The notes below the pieces were generated by a model that was given only the letters and a program-made list of their open reading frames with translations, had not been told where the DNA came from and searched no databases. From positions 372,001 through 436,000 of the forward strand of contig BCKT01000002.1 of assembly GCA_003116875.1 (NCBI GenBank): a stretch of DNA of 64,000 nucleotides, written 5' to 3'. The position numbers and the translations under genes were made by a program. Shown here piece after piece: positions 46,932-56,991 of the stretch (position 1 is the first letter of the stretch; every line of letters starts with the position of its first letter). The DNA comes from Takashimella koratensis (Eukaryota; Basidiomycota; Tremellomycetes; Trichosporonales; Tetragoniomycetaceae).

Positions 46932-48922
46932 TTCGACCGCATACGATGACTGGCGCGTTAGATGTAGAGATACCTTGTTGTTTCTCTAAATCATTCAAGA
47001 CAAAGGAGGCGTCGAAGCCGTAGGCACTTCTCCGTATCTTGTAGAGTGGACCGAACCCGAGGGTTGCGACCACAAGCGTGGACAGGATGTCTTTAGATTG
47101 AAAAGCACATACCCTAATTTGCATTATGCGTTTGACTTCTTTAACTTGATTCGGGCGGTTGGGCTGCTGTGCAAGAGCGCGGAAGTAAGTGGGCGAAGAG
47201 ACACGTACGTTGCTGTCACAGTTCTGAGATACCAACCCTACACGTCCTTGTTGAACACGTTTAAGCTCTACCTGTACAGACTCGTGTCACAGAACCTCAG
47301 GATGACGAATTTAAGCCTCCTTCCGCGTTTCCAGAACCCCTCGGGCTTGTCAGGGCAAGCAGCGTGGGAAATTACTGCACGATATCGGTACGAAAATAGA
47401 ACTGGCCGAGCAGAGAGACCCAGGGGCGGGTGAACGTTTGCCGATCAGAATGAAAGTCAGGCACTGAAGTTTTAAGCCGCTGAATTCGTGCATCGCAGGA
47501 GTGACGGCAGGACTTAGGGCGTGGCAGAGTTTGAACAGGAGGTTATACGCAATTCGTTGGGTTGTTCGGTAGCGATGAGCATGAGGACGGGGGAACGGCC
47601 GTGAGCATGACAAGGGATCAGTATCGTCAGACGCAGGCAAAGTAAGGGGACAGAAAGAGGAACCGGGCAAGCAGCTTGGGTCGAACTTTGCGAGATTAGA
47701 CATGTTGCCCCTTTGGCAAAGCATACATGCTTGGTTAGTCGATCAGGGCCCCGAGTTCTCAAGAGCGCTACTTTAGATCTCTCCTTGCTGTCGACAATCA
47801 GTTCGAGGACGAAAGTACTTTAGATCTCTCCTTGCTGTCGACAATCAGGTCGAGGACGAAAGAACAAAGCGACGAGGCAGTCACCGACATGGGTGCCGGT
47901 GGAGTCACAGATCCGCCGCTGACATGATCAGAGCGACACGCGTATATAGCACACGGAAGGAAAGAGAAGAGATAACGATATCACACAGCAGAGGAGAGAA
48001 GGAAAGCGGTTAGTCCGAGCGGGGGCTGGAGAAGGGTTGACGAGGATGGACAGGGAACGCAGCGGATTTAGTAGGGTACCCTTCTTACCCACAACTCGGA
48101 ACCGATTAACTCTGGCATCTTTCGTGATCCGCCGCATCGTAGAAAACCTTACAAAATCGTCCCTTGTCCCCATTCTTTGATTCTGAAAATCTGGTGAACC
48201 GACCCCGCGCTCTCTATTTTTGGCTTGGCCCACTAAACATACGATACTCATAACCTCCTCTGCTGACGAGCCCGTCCCCGATGCTGAGAAGACCGAGCTG
48301 TTGATCTTCCTGATGGACAATTCAAAGCCAATTAGAGGATACGTACCGCCCACATGCACTGACATAGAAGTCTTTCCCTCTCTTCCTTCGACTCTATTCC
48401 GCTCTGTGCTGCTAATACCGCACTGCCCTGCACCGCGCGCACGATCCTGGTCCCCGTGCCTTCTTTGGTCGCCGGCGGTGATCATGACCAGACCGGCGTC
48501 GTGAGCTTTCATGCCGAGATACCTCAACTCCGCCCAGACGTCGTGAGCCTTTGATTGTCGCCTGCGATCATCGGGTTCAAGGATTGCAGCGCTTTGCTAC
48601 CCGGTTGCTGAAAGTCTCCAACCGGTGTCGATGCTGTCACCTGCGACCTTTTGCCTCGTTCCACTGTCACCAGGGCGCCGCGCGGCGGGCAGCGATAAGC
48701 CACTGACGATGGGGTGTGTGGTATGGTATATATATCACATACTCGGTTGATCTCGCGGTCTCTTTGTCTGCACCCCACCTCTTCGTCTCTGAACAGGTGA
48801 GTGTCATATTCTCCTTTGACCGATCTCTGACTGACGACCAGTATCCCTCTTTTGATCAGGGTGCCACTGCATACTTCGCTCCTACAACACTCCATCCCGA
48901 GGCACCCCCACCAACACTACCC
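46932..48922. other. Two-kilobase stretch without a supported gene
   Basis: Contains a 47-base tandem duplication at 47769-47862. A 199-codon minus-strand frame at 47928-48527 overlaps a plus-strand frame of similar quality; neither has recognisable features. A splice-like pair (donor 48799, acceptor about 48842) just upstream of the next gene suggests a 5'-UTR intron. Confidence 0.4.
47769..47862. repeat. Tandem duplication of a 47-base unit
   Basis: Two directly adjacent copies, 47769-47815 and 47816-47862, differ at one base (CAGTTCG against CAGGTCG). The unit contains GTCGACAATCAG and GAGGACGAAAG. The near identity indicates a recent event. Confidence 0.95.
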
Positions 48923-49630
48923 ATGATGGCGACCACCCTTCCACCCGTCGCGCCGACCTCGGTCCCGCCCCCGTCTTTTCAAGGCGTAAATTACCATCCC
49001 GCTCCCAACAACGACGATGATATCGTTGGCGAAGAGTTCTCCGACCCGTCATATGCCGCTGCGGCACACTCGCACCCGTCCCCTCCTCAGGCAGCTTACC
49101 ACCCCCCGGGTCCCAACACCTACAACTACATCTACACTAACCCTTATTCGCCGCCACCTGCGTCGACACCTGAGCCCAAGCCTCACGCCGATCCCTCTAC
49201 GGAGCCTCTAAATGCCGGGTTCAACTACACCCCGGGCACCGGCAACGGCAGAGGTGGCGGCGGTGGTGCCAACGCCAGCTATTTTGGAACTTCAACCGGC
49301 GAGACCTTTACCCAGCCCCAACCTTTTCAGTCCCCGCCCGATTCACCGTACGGACCGACCACCCCCGAAAAGCTCGAAGAAGGATTCGGGATGACCCCGC
49401 CCCAAAGGACCCGTGGGACCGAGTCCACAAGCACGCCCAAGAAAGGATGGTGGGAACGCAAGTCAAAGAAAGAGAAGAACATATGGACATGGATGTTCGC
49501 GATCATTATCGTTATCATTATCATCATCGCTGTCTCGTCGGGAGTGACGGTGAATCTTCGTAAATCATCGTCCCGTACGTCGAGCGTCAAGACCCCGACC
49601 AAGACCACTTCCAAGTTCACCGAAGGTTAG
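48923..49630 (+). CDS. Single-pass membrane protein with long Pro-rich cytoplasmic segment
   Basis: An uninterrupted frame from ATG 48923 to TAG 49630 encodes about 235 residues. The first 180 residues are rich in Pro, Tyr, Thr and Gly, and probably disordered. A basic stretch KGWWERKSKKEKN leads into one strongly hydrophobic segment of Ile and Val at about residues 187-212. A short Ser/Thr/Lys-rich tail follows. The layout suggests a type II or C-tail-anchored topology, but orientation cannot be fixed. The frame stays open upstream without ATG, and splice signals there suggest a 5'-UTR intron, so an alternative first coding exon is possible. No family recognised. Confidence 0.6.
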   Translation: MMATTLPPVAPTSVPPPSFQGVNYHPAPNNDDDIVGEEFSDPSYAAAAHSHPSPPQAAYHPPGPNTYNYIYTNPYSPPPASTPEPKPHADPSTEPLNAGFNYTPGTGNGRGGGGGANASYFGTSTGETFTQPQPFQSPPDSPYGPTTPEKLEEGFGMTPPQRTRGTESTSTPKKGWWERKSKKEKNIWTWMFAIIIVIIIIIAVSSGVTVNLRKSSSRTSSVKTPTKTTSKFTEG

Positions 49631-49916
49631 GAGAAGTTTGATCGTTTGCTTGCTTGTTAAATTGTATAGTCTCATTTGGTCTCGACTCTGATTCCCCTAC
49701 CCGGTCACGCCTGTGCATTCTCCTTTTGCTGTATCGCCTCGTCCTCCCTGTTGTCTCTCCCCGCTACGCAATATGCTACCCTTGCTCATTGCCTGACACA
49801 TCCCTGTTTGTTGAACTCTAGCCGCGGTCTTCGACTTTTTCCGAGCCCAGCGGGATCCTCTCAAATGTGACAAGGTTGAGGTTGTCTATTCAGCTCGTAG
49901 CCAGGGCAGATCAGTT
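49631..49916. other. Short convergent intergenic region
   Basis: It separates the stop codons of two converging genes. Nothing notable. Confidence 0.4.
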
Positions 49917-50914
49917 TCAACTCTTGCTTTGTGGGTAGAAGGAATGCAGTGACCTAGCTACTGTAGCACAGTTGATCCGTTCAAAGTCCAGACTCACACC
50001 CCACATAGTCCTGAAGCCACTCGAGGTCCGGGTCATCGGTGCCCACGTATCGCCTGGTATGCATGAGTTTCGAAGCGGGACGCGTCGAGTGAAGCGCGAC
50101 TCACCAACATACTGAGGAGGTGTCAGCTGGCTCACAACTTGTCTGTTCTGTGCCTAGGCTCACCATGCTCCATGACAGTGCCATCTGGCTGATGGTCCAG
50201 TTAGCCAGCTCGTGAGAGAAGCACAATGAGCTAGCTTCAGGCTCACCATGTGGAAGTCATAGTACTGAGGCTGGGTGAGCAACTCGCGATCGGGACAGGG
50301 GCCACCTACCAGCATGTCTCTGTTTCATAATCGCCCCCATGAGTCCCTAGATGAGCTCAAGGTCTTAGGATCAGCGGAGTCTACTCACTCCACAGCACCC
50401 TCCGCTCCTCGAGTGAAAAGATGCAACGTCGAATCGTCTCGCCCCGTATCAGGAAAATACCTCCTTCTCAGCCTTCGCTCAAGGTGGGCGAGCTTACCAA
50501 TCTAAATATCAGCTCCAGGACCTACGACCTAGGAACGAGCGATGGACTGACTCACTACCATCATAGTACTCTGCATCGGATAACAAGCTGGTGTGGACAT
50601 GCCATGTCCTCAAGCGCGACATCAGCTACTATCGCCCATCCAAAACTCCATCCACCATGTACAAGGTGGAGATGGAGGACTTACCGGAACCGCACTTCCC
50701 ACCGCTCATCGACTTCTTCGGATGTGGACGATGACGGAGACGTTGGATGGTCTTCAGGCTCGTTGGAGCAGTCGTCAGCCGATGGGTGAACTGGTTCACC
50801 AAGTCCCGGCCAAGGGGGTTGAACAGGACGTTGAGCACTTTGCGTGCTGCGAGTTTGGGGCGGGTCGATGCGAGGTGCGACCTTTCCGCTGCGGCGGCTG
50901 CGTCGGGTGGGCAT
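49917..50914 (-). CDS. Unrecognised 174-residue protein split into ten small exons
   Basis: Ten exons bounded by GT-AG signals join in one frame: 50914-50685, 50608-50559, 50501-50498, 50463-50389, 50319-50310, 50270-50247, 50188-50164, 50111-50105, 50053-49998 and 49960-49917. Exon sizes are 230, 50, 4, 75, 10, 24, 25, 7, 56 and 44 bases. The first 60 residues are Arg/Pro/Ser-rich. After SEEVDERWEVRFR the sequence becomes compact and aromatic (WHVHTSLLSDAEYYD, PQYYDFHMPDGTVMEHV, YVGTDDPDLEWLQDYVG), which looks like a conserved small domain I cannot name. The exons of 24-75 bases are fairly secure. The 4- and 10-base exons are inferred because they keep the frame, and need transcript evidence. 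Confidence 0.5.
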
Positions 50915-51492
50915 GGGCAAAACGAGGGTGAGGTGGATGGGGCAAGGATAGAGGTGATGATCCTATGAAGAAGGGGAGAGAGATTTCGGGTGATGAATGG
51001 CGGGGATGATGACCACGGACCCAAAGGAAGGGTGACACACATTGCAGAAATTGGCATATCAAACACACGGATCCCACGGGAAACACAAGATACCACAATA
51101 TGAATTGAGCATGTAACTTGAAAGCATCACAACGAATAGACAATGGTGAAGCTGAGTGGACGAGAAGAGCAGTAATTGAGTACTGAAGAGTCTCGCAAGC
51201 AGCAGGATTGTGCAAGGGATCTTATGGACACCAAGTAGACGGTGGGACTGGAAAAGACGGTGTAGAATATGGATGATCCTCAGAAGCGATGGCGAAAGGG
51301 TTTGAACACAGATGAAGGACCAAGGCGTTGCGCAGCGAACGAATCGGGGGTTCCGATATGGGAGCTGGAAAGCAGATATCAGCAAAGAAGACTCTAAGGC
51401 TCATTTTGAACCCACTGTAATACAGACGGGGCTTTATCGGCAAGCATGATGCTGGAGGAGGTCGTGAATCTAGCCGAGGCGAAGACTGTTCA
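50915..51492. other. Intergenic region
   Basis: No supported coding sequence. Frames on the minus strand here overlap but lack features. It may hold a further 3' exon of the gene to its right, since a donor-like GTGAGT occurs at about 51527 within that gene's last codons. Confidence 0.35.
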
Positions 51493-52497
51493 TCATGCTT
51501 GAAATCGACCCTTCCGAGCGGGACTCACCGGCAAGCCTTTTTGGCTTGACCGAGCACTCCAACAGTTTGGCGAGAACAGCTTGACTTTTTGTGTCTGTGG
51601 AAACAGTGATTGTTGAGTTGTGCGCCGGAACTTGTTGACCTCTTTTCCGTACGCTTGAACTTGAGTCAGAGTTCGGGCGTGGTGGCAGCTCCTGCAGTGG
51701 AAGCTGTCGGTGAAGAACATGCTGTAAACCGACACAAGTGGTTGACACGGGAACTTTTTGGCCGACCATTCCGACGGAGGATGACTGAAGCGAGAGGTCG
51801 CCTGAGCCGCTGATGAGGTCGCAAGACGAATCCTCTCAGTGACGAGGCTGGAGGCTTCGGTCAAGAAGTCCATCAGTTGGGTGCGCACGGGCTCGAGGTC
51901 TTCGGGGTCGATTCGGGGAGTGCTCTGACTTGGCTTTCCGCGGAGGCGTTGAATCACACTGCGACTGGCATTCGCCTGGGGTTCATCCAACAAGACGGAG
52001 ATTGTGGGCTCCACGAGCTCCTTCGGAGGTCGCGCTTGTAAGACTGACAGCTGGTTGAACCTGTGTTGCAGTTCTCGCACCCTCGCGTTGTATTCCGTGG
52101 TGTCAACAAGATATCGACGAACTGCCTCGTCTTCCACCGGAGCCTCCACAAGGGTATTTTCCGAAACAGCGTCATCGGAAGCAGCGCCGCTGGCAAGAGC
52201 GTTGTGGGTAGGAGCATCGTCGGAAGAGTTGTCGTCGCCAAACTCGTGATGGTAGTTGGATTTGATAGTGGTACGAAGGCGCTCGACATCGTTCAACGTT
52301 TCCTCGGTCATTGTCCACAGCTTTTCGGGGCGTTGGATCGCAGTTTTCCAAAACTTTCGCCGACTGGTAATGTTCTGATCTGACGGGTTGACGCACGCAG
52401 TGTACAGTTCCTCCAACTCGAGAAGCGGAACCTCCTGTGGGTAGCACTCCCCCGTCCCGCATGTTTCAGGTCTCGGAACGAAGCTCGAAACGTCCAT
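51493..52497 (-). CDS. Paralogue 1 of an uncharacterised four-gene family (FW/LW module plus Cys module)
   Basis: A single-exon frame of 334 residues from the ATG at 52497; upstream codons of the open frame belong to the leader. N-terminal module: FW, seven residues, P, then LW and a helix ending in VERLRTTIKS. A second segment YLVDTTEYNARVRELQHRF follows. The C-terminal module has HPPSEW ... FHCRSCHH ... VNKFRR ... SLFP, with a CxxC pair that may bind zinc (inference). After this the last 25 residues do not match the paralogues, and a donor-like GTGAGT overlaps them, so the true end may lie in another exon. The related genes are at 54068, 56077 and 58315. No function is known to me. It begins MDVSSF, nearly as the fourth copy (MDISSF). 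Confidence 0.65.
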   Translation of the reverse strand: MDVSSFVPRPETCGTGECYPQEVPLLELEELYTACVNPSDQNITSRRKFWKTAIQRPEKLWTMTEETLNDVERLRTTIKSNYHHEFGDDNSSDDAPTHNALASGAASDDAVSENTLVEAPVEDEAVRRYLVDTTEYNARVRELQHRFNQLSVLQARPPKELVEPTISVLLDEPQANASRSVIQRLRGKPSQSTPRIDPEDLEPVRTQLMDFLTEASSLVTERIRLATSSAAQATSRFSHPPSEWSAKKFPCQPLVSVYSMFFTDSFHCRSCHHARTLTQVQAYGKEVNKFRRTTQQSLFPQTQKVKLFSPNCWSARSSQKGLPVSPARKGRFQA

Positions 52498-52649
52498 GGC
52501 CGAGATCCACAATCCTTGTTTGAGTCGTTTCGGGAAAACTGGTCGCCGAAATGAAATTTGCAAGTAGGAAGGGAAAGTCGTAGGTGAGAGTGGTAGGATG
52601 GATGTAGGGGAAAGAGGTTGATTGATAGACGGGAAGGTCTGTGCGCGTT

Positions 52650-52832
<183 letters not shown>

Positions 52833-52938
52833 ATGATGTTATAGACGTGGAGGAAGAGGGGGGGGGGGGGAAGAGAAGTTTGAAATGCTTGAAGATAGAC
52901 TTGGGATTCAAAGGGGCGGTTGAGCCTTAAGCTCCCCT

Positions 52939-52946
52939 CTTATATA
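52939..52946 (-). promoter_or_regulatory. TATA box of paralogue 1
   Basis: On the minus strand the sequence reads GACAAGGTATATAAGAGGGG. The TATATAAG core is correctly oriented for paralogue 1, about 440 bases before its ATG. The surrounding bases resemble those before paralogues 2 and 4. Confidence 0.5.
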
Positions 52947-54067
52947 CCTTGTCACCAGCGTCACAACTCGGCCGATACTTCGTAGTGCCTTCGCAGGCTT
53001 AGTCATCCTCAGGCTTGACCCTAGTCTTTACAAGGTCAACTTACCTTCCTAGCCGTCATGTTGATGCTCCGCTACTGACTGCGCTTGGTGGAGTCGCCTT
53101 CTTGACAAACTTCACGCCCGTCAACCCACCCTTGCTCCTTGTCTTCATACGTCTCCCGTAATCTCTCCTTTCACATTCTTTCCCGAAAGTCTTCCAGTCG
53201 ACTGGCAAAAGTCGTATCCAGGCCTACCGGCAACAGCGGTCGAAGGCATTCGGATGACACGGCAAGTGCTATTCGGCCGAAAGTTGCCTGTCGAAAGATT
53301 TTTCGAGGGGCAAGGAGGTGCACAACTCGAGGCGAGTGTTGAAAAAGCAGAAGACAGACAGAAAGGTCTTCGCAAGCAACTGGGTGGCTTACGTGTCGTG
53401 TGTCAAGAGACAGTAGCAGTGAATAAGCCAGAGTGAGTCGGGTCAGGGAGAGTGCGGACTTGGACCGAGCCTGAAGGCGGGTTATAGACACAGGAAAGAG
53501 TACCACCTGAAGCGTGTCTGTTAGAGTGGGCAAGGTGGAAGCTCTCTCGAAACCACCATGGAGAGAAGGAGGCTGGGGTTGGCCGAAAGATAGCAAAGGG
53601 GTGTAGCCAGGAGACTAATACTGAATGCTGGGCGCAATGGCCAAGAAAGTGAGACATTGGAGAGGGGGTTAATGAACCGATGAAGGATTGGGGGTAAGAA
53701 AGATCAGAATAGACATGGGGCGTTTTCTGGAAGCTGCCAAACGAGACAGTGGATGTAATGACCACGGTTAAGGCAGATACCAAGGTTGACTGGAATAAAT
53801 ACGTGTTTCATTCAAATGTCTCTTGAAGGAGCAAAGCATTTGCCTGCTAATGCACAACGCGTCCGAGGAGCATCGAAATTGAGTTTGGGCCAGTCCTGAG
53901 AGTTCACGAAAAGGAAAATCTTCTGAGTCTATGTACAAGAACGACACCGTTCACTCGGGAGACTTCAACCACCCAAAAAAACCTCAGAAACTTCCGACAC
54001 GATTCGTCGTTACCGTTGGAGCCCCGGATCGAGCCAAGAATAGGCGTGGGCGAGGAGAGCGGCGAGG

Positions 54068-54727
54068 CTATTTGTGAAGACGACCGAAAAGACCTCTGCC
54101 GGGGCCTGAGGATGATCCAGGCTTGGAGGAAGAACCGGACTTCGAGAACGAACCGAAGATGGGCCAGCGTTTCTTGGACTTCGCCTCGAGTTTGGATGGT
54201 ATGTCACTGCGGCAGTCGTCAATGTGGCGCTCCACCTCGTCCAATGTCCGTCTCATCTCCGCGATCCAAACGTTGGATTTGTTGAGACACCTCATGACTC
54301 TGGAGTAGACTTCCTCGGCGGTGTCGTCACCTGTGGAGTGGTCGTCTCGGGACTGGAGAACGGCGGCCAGCCTGGTTCGCTCGTCAGCGTCCGGCTGTTG
54401 AATTTCTGGCATGCTGGCGAAAGTATTCTCTAACTCAGTGAACTTGTCAAATTGTGTCTTTTCGTCGAAAAGGAGCCGACTCAAAGTCGTTCTGGCCCCC
54501 CAACATCGGGAGCCCCAGAGAGACTTGAGAACTTGTCGACGGCTCTCCAGCTGAGTCAACACCCCACGCTGTGTCTCCCAGAGTGTAGTCGGATGTTCGA
54601 GCGTAGTTTCCCAAAACTCTCGCACTTCTTCTGGGGTTGAGAAGTCTTCAACGGCGTGACACATTGTTTTCGTGTAGAACTCCTCCATTTGAGAAAGCTT
54701 GAGCGGGGAGAGCTCTGAGGGCTGCAT
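54068..54727 (-). CDS. Paralogue 2 of the four-gene family, lacking the Cys module
   Basis: A single-exon frame of 219 residues from the ATG at 54727. It has a clear N-terminal module: EFWETTLEHPTTLWETQ and then VLTQLESRRQVLKSLW, which lines up with FW...P...LW of the other copies. LLFDEKTQFDKFTELENTF matches the second segment, and a third helix (VMRCLNKSN ... MRRTLDEVE) matches paralogue 3. After this it diverges into a Lys/Ser/Gly tail (KKRWPIFGSFSKSG), so the PxEW and CxxC module is missing. In-frame ATGs further up, for example at 54823, would add a hydrophobic stretch resembling a signal anchor; alignment to the paralogues favours 54727. Confidence 0.65.
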   Translation of the reverse strand: MQPSELSPLKLSQMEEFYTKTMCHAVEDFSTPEEVREFWETTLEHPTTLWETQRGVLTQLESRRQVLKSLWGSRCWGARTTLSRLLFDEKTQFDKFTELENTFASMPEIQQPDADERTRLAAVLQSRDDHSTGDDTAEEVYSRVMRCLNKSNVWIAEMRRTLDEVERHIDDCRSDIPSKLEAKSKKRWPIFGSFSKSGSSSKPGSSSGPGRGLFGRLHK

Positions 54728-56076
54728 GGTGATGGGCAATGCGGGCGACGGGAGGGCTGTATGAAAACGCTGGGTTGGGTTTGTTTGAAGGATGAGAATG
54801 ATCGAAAATATCAGAATGGGCATTTCACATGGGTGGGAGGGTAAGAAAAGACGAAAGTGAAAGAGGGAGACGAGTAGTGAAAAAGAAAAAACCTCACCTC
54901 CCAATCAGTTGAAAGGTCACGTCTCAAATGTGATCCAATGCGCGGGAGTGTTTGGTGATATGTGAGGGGATGGTGAACGTCTCTGGTGATGTACTGTATT
55001 GAGGGTTTTGGGCGTTTTGGAAGGTAGTGGGATCTCTTGAGGGAGATAATGATCAAGACAGTGGGTTCTCGTATTGTATTTGGAATCTGAGTGGGGAAGG
55101 GATGGCTGTGGGAAGAAACACGAAGAAACACGGGGAAATGGCGAATGAGTTGTCGTCAATATACCTTGTCTCCTAGCTTAGCTCGAGGTCGATCTTTTTG
55201 ACAACTTCGCCGACCGTTTGTCATGAAAGCACCCTACCTCTGCTGTCTCGCCTTGCTAACTATTCACTAGCTCAGACTTGGCCGGCTCTTTGTTCTTGTA
55301 CACGTCTTGTACTTTCTCCTTTGAAAGTCTTTGTCGTTTTCGGTCTCAAGCTACCAAGCTTGTTTGGGTGTAACGCTGCAACTCGCCCACCAGGATCAGC
55401 AGTAGCCCCCTTGCTGTAACCTCCTTTTATTCTGTGTAACAGCAAGACCAGTGTGTCAAAGCCTGGACTCGACAGCCAAGCCTTCTGCCATGTGCCAGGC
55501 TTAGCTGCAGCTCTTTCGTCCATCTGCCGGTTGCAAGCGCATATCAAGCTTACAGAGGCTCCTTTGATCGCTCTTGTTATAAAAAACGACGCTGAGACAT
55601 GATCGACGGCGCAACACAGGACAGCAAGTGGGCTGAGGCATAAACACGGTGAGGGTCTCCTAGGGTTTCACCTCTAGAAGAAAAGAAGGAACACGGCCTA
55701 CGGTAGACCCCCCTTAGCCTGCTTCACGGCGACGAGAATCTAAGCATGTGTTCTCTGAAGTGGGAAGATAAAACAGCTTAGATCGATAGGACAAGGAGAA
55801 GTAAGAACGGGTGAGGTGAGAAGGGCGAGGAGGGGGAGAGGGGGCGGGGGGTTGAGACAAGCAGAGTGAAAGTTGACAAGGTCATTGAGCCCCACAATGA
55901 CGGGATAATGGCGGAGCCAGCAGAAAGGACACGAAACAGTGGCTGTGTGCGGATGAGAATAGGAAGACTGGCGCGTAGTTTATCATGAATAGGTGATTAC
56001 TGGATTTTGTGATATCACGGCTGAACAGCTTTCACCCGCAAGAATTGCAGACGCCCATGCATGTATGCAAAGTCAC
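54728..56076. other. Intergenic region between paralogues 2 and 3
   Basis: No gene supported. Minus-strand GACAAGGTATATTGAC at about 55158-55173 resembles the promoter box of paralogue 1. Confidence 0.4.
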
Positions 56077-56991
56077 CTACTTCCACGACAGCTTCCCGAA
56101 GATTGTGCCGGACTTGGACTCGGTAGCAAGCTGGTTTGAGGGATAATTGCGACGGTGTTTACAACTGAAACTCCCAACGAGATTCTTCTGACCGCCGTCG
56201 TCGGACGGGAAAAGTTGAGTTTCACTATCGGAGCGGAACTGATTCAGCCTTGAAACGTACTCTTTGACAAGAGACGTCTTCAAGCTCTCCCTTCCCACCG
56301 CACAGGAGACAGAAAAGCCATCAGCAGATATCTCAGGCACATGTGGCGGTAGTTTTGTCAACCACTCATCTGGCTGCACACGGAAACATAGATTCTGGTG
56401 GTCTGTCGCTTCATCCAACATGGCCCTTTCCGCTGCGATTATAGCGTTGGATCGCCCAAGAAGACCCATGACAGTGGTGAAAATCGTCTCGATCTTGTTT
56501 GCCCCCTCAGATGGCGTCTCTTCGCACTCAACCACCGGTTCGTTCTCTTGTCCCTCAAGGCTCTGGAGTTCGATAGTCTTGTCAGATCTTGCCACCAGAC
56601 TAGTGACCGCCTCTTTCAAGTCACCCTTCCCTGTTATCTTCATACCTGGCATGTATAAATTGAAACTCCGTTCAAGCCTGAGAAGGTCGGTGGATCGGAT
56701 GTCGCTATCAAAGAGGTAAGCTTGCAGCTTGTCCGGCACAGGATTGGTGTTGTCGTTAATCCAAATAGACTTGAGACGATCTCGACGCTCCGTAAGCTGG
56801 CTCAAAGCATGATATTCCGTTTTCCAGACACTGTCGGGATCTTGAAGTATACCCCACCAGAATCGAGAACGTTCTGCGAGAAGTTGTTCAGTGGGAGGTT
56901 GGATCTCCCCCAGCAACGCCTCGTGGTAACATAGTTCTGAGTCAAAGAGCGCGGATGCGGTGGAGCTCACTGGCATCATCGGAGAGTCCAT
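56077..56991 (-). CDS. Paralogue 3 of the four-gene family, degenerate Cys module
   Basis: A single-exon frame of 304 residues from ATG 56991. The N-terminal module reads RFWWGILQDPDSVWKTEYHA and RRDRLKSIW. YLFDSDIRSTDLLRLERSF is the second segment. The third helix is TTVMGLLGRSN ... ERAMLDEA. The C-terminal module keeps PDEW ... YVSRLNQFR ... QLFPSDDGGQKNLVGSFSC, but the CxxC pair is reduced to CAVG, so metal binding through this pair looks lost. It ends GTIFGKLSWK, like the short basic tails of the other copies. A TATAAAA lies about 80 bases upstream but in the opposite orientation. Confidence 0.7.
   Translation of the reverse strand: MDSPMMPVSSTASALFDSELCYHEALLGEIQPPTEQLLAERSRFWWGILQDPDSVWKTEYHALSQLTERRDRLKSIWINDNTNPVPDKLQAYLFDSDIRSTDLLRLERSFNLYMPGMKITGKGDLKEAVTSLVARSDKTIELQSLEGQENEPVVECEETPSEGANKIETIFTTVMGLLGRSNAIIAAERAMLDEATDHQNLCFRVQPDEWLTKLPPHVPEISADGFSVSCAVGRESLKTSLVKEYVSRLNQFRSDSETQLFPSDDGGQKNLVGSFSCKHRRNYPSNQLATESKSGTIFGKLSWK

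Noticed and set aside
47928..48527. 199-codon minus-strand frame upstream of the membrane-protein gene
   Set aside because: It overlaps an equally long plus-strand frame, begins at a non-ATG or weak context, and has no recognisable motif; it looks like compositional openness.
53139..53783. Several overlapping ORFs on both strands between paralogues 1 and 2
   Set aside because: The frames contradict each other and none continues with splice signals. One 60-codon frame (53254-53436) looks slightly protein-like but is too short to support.
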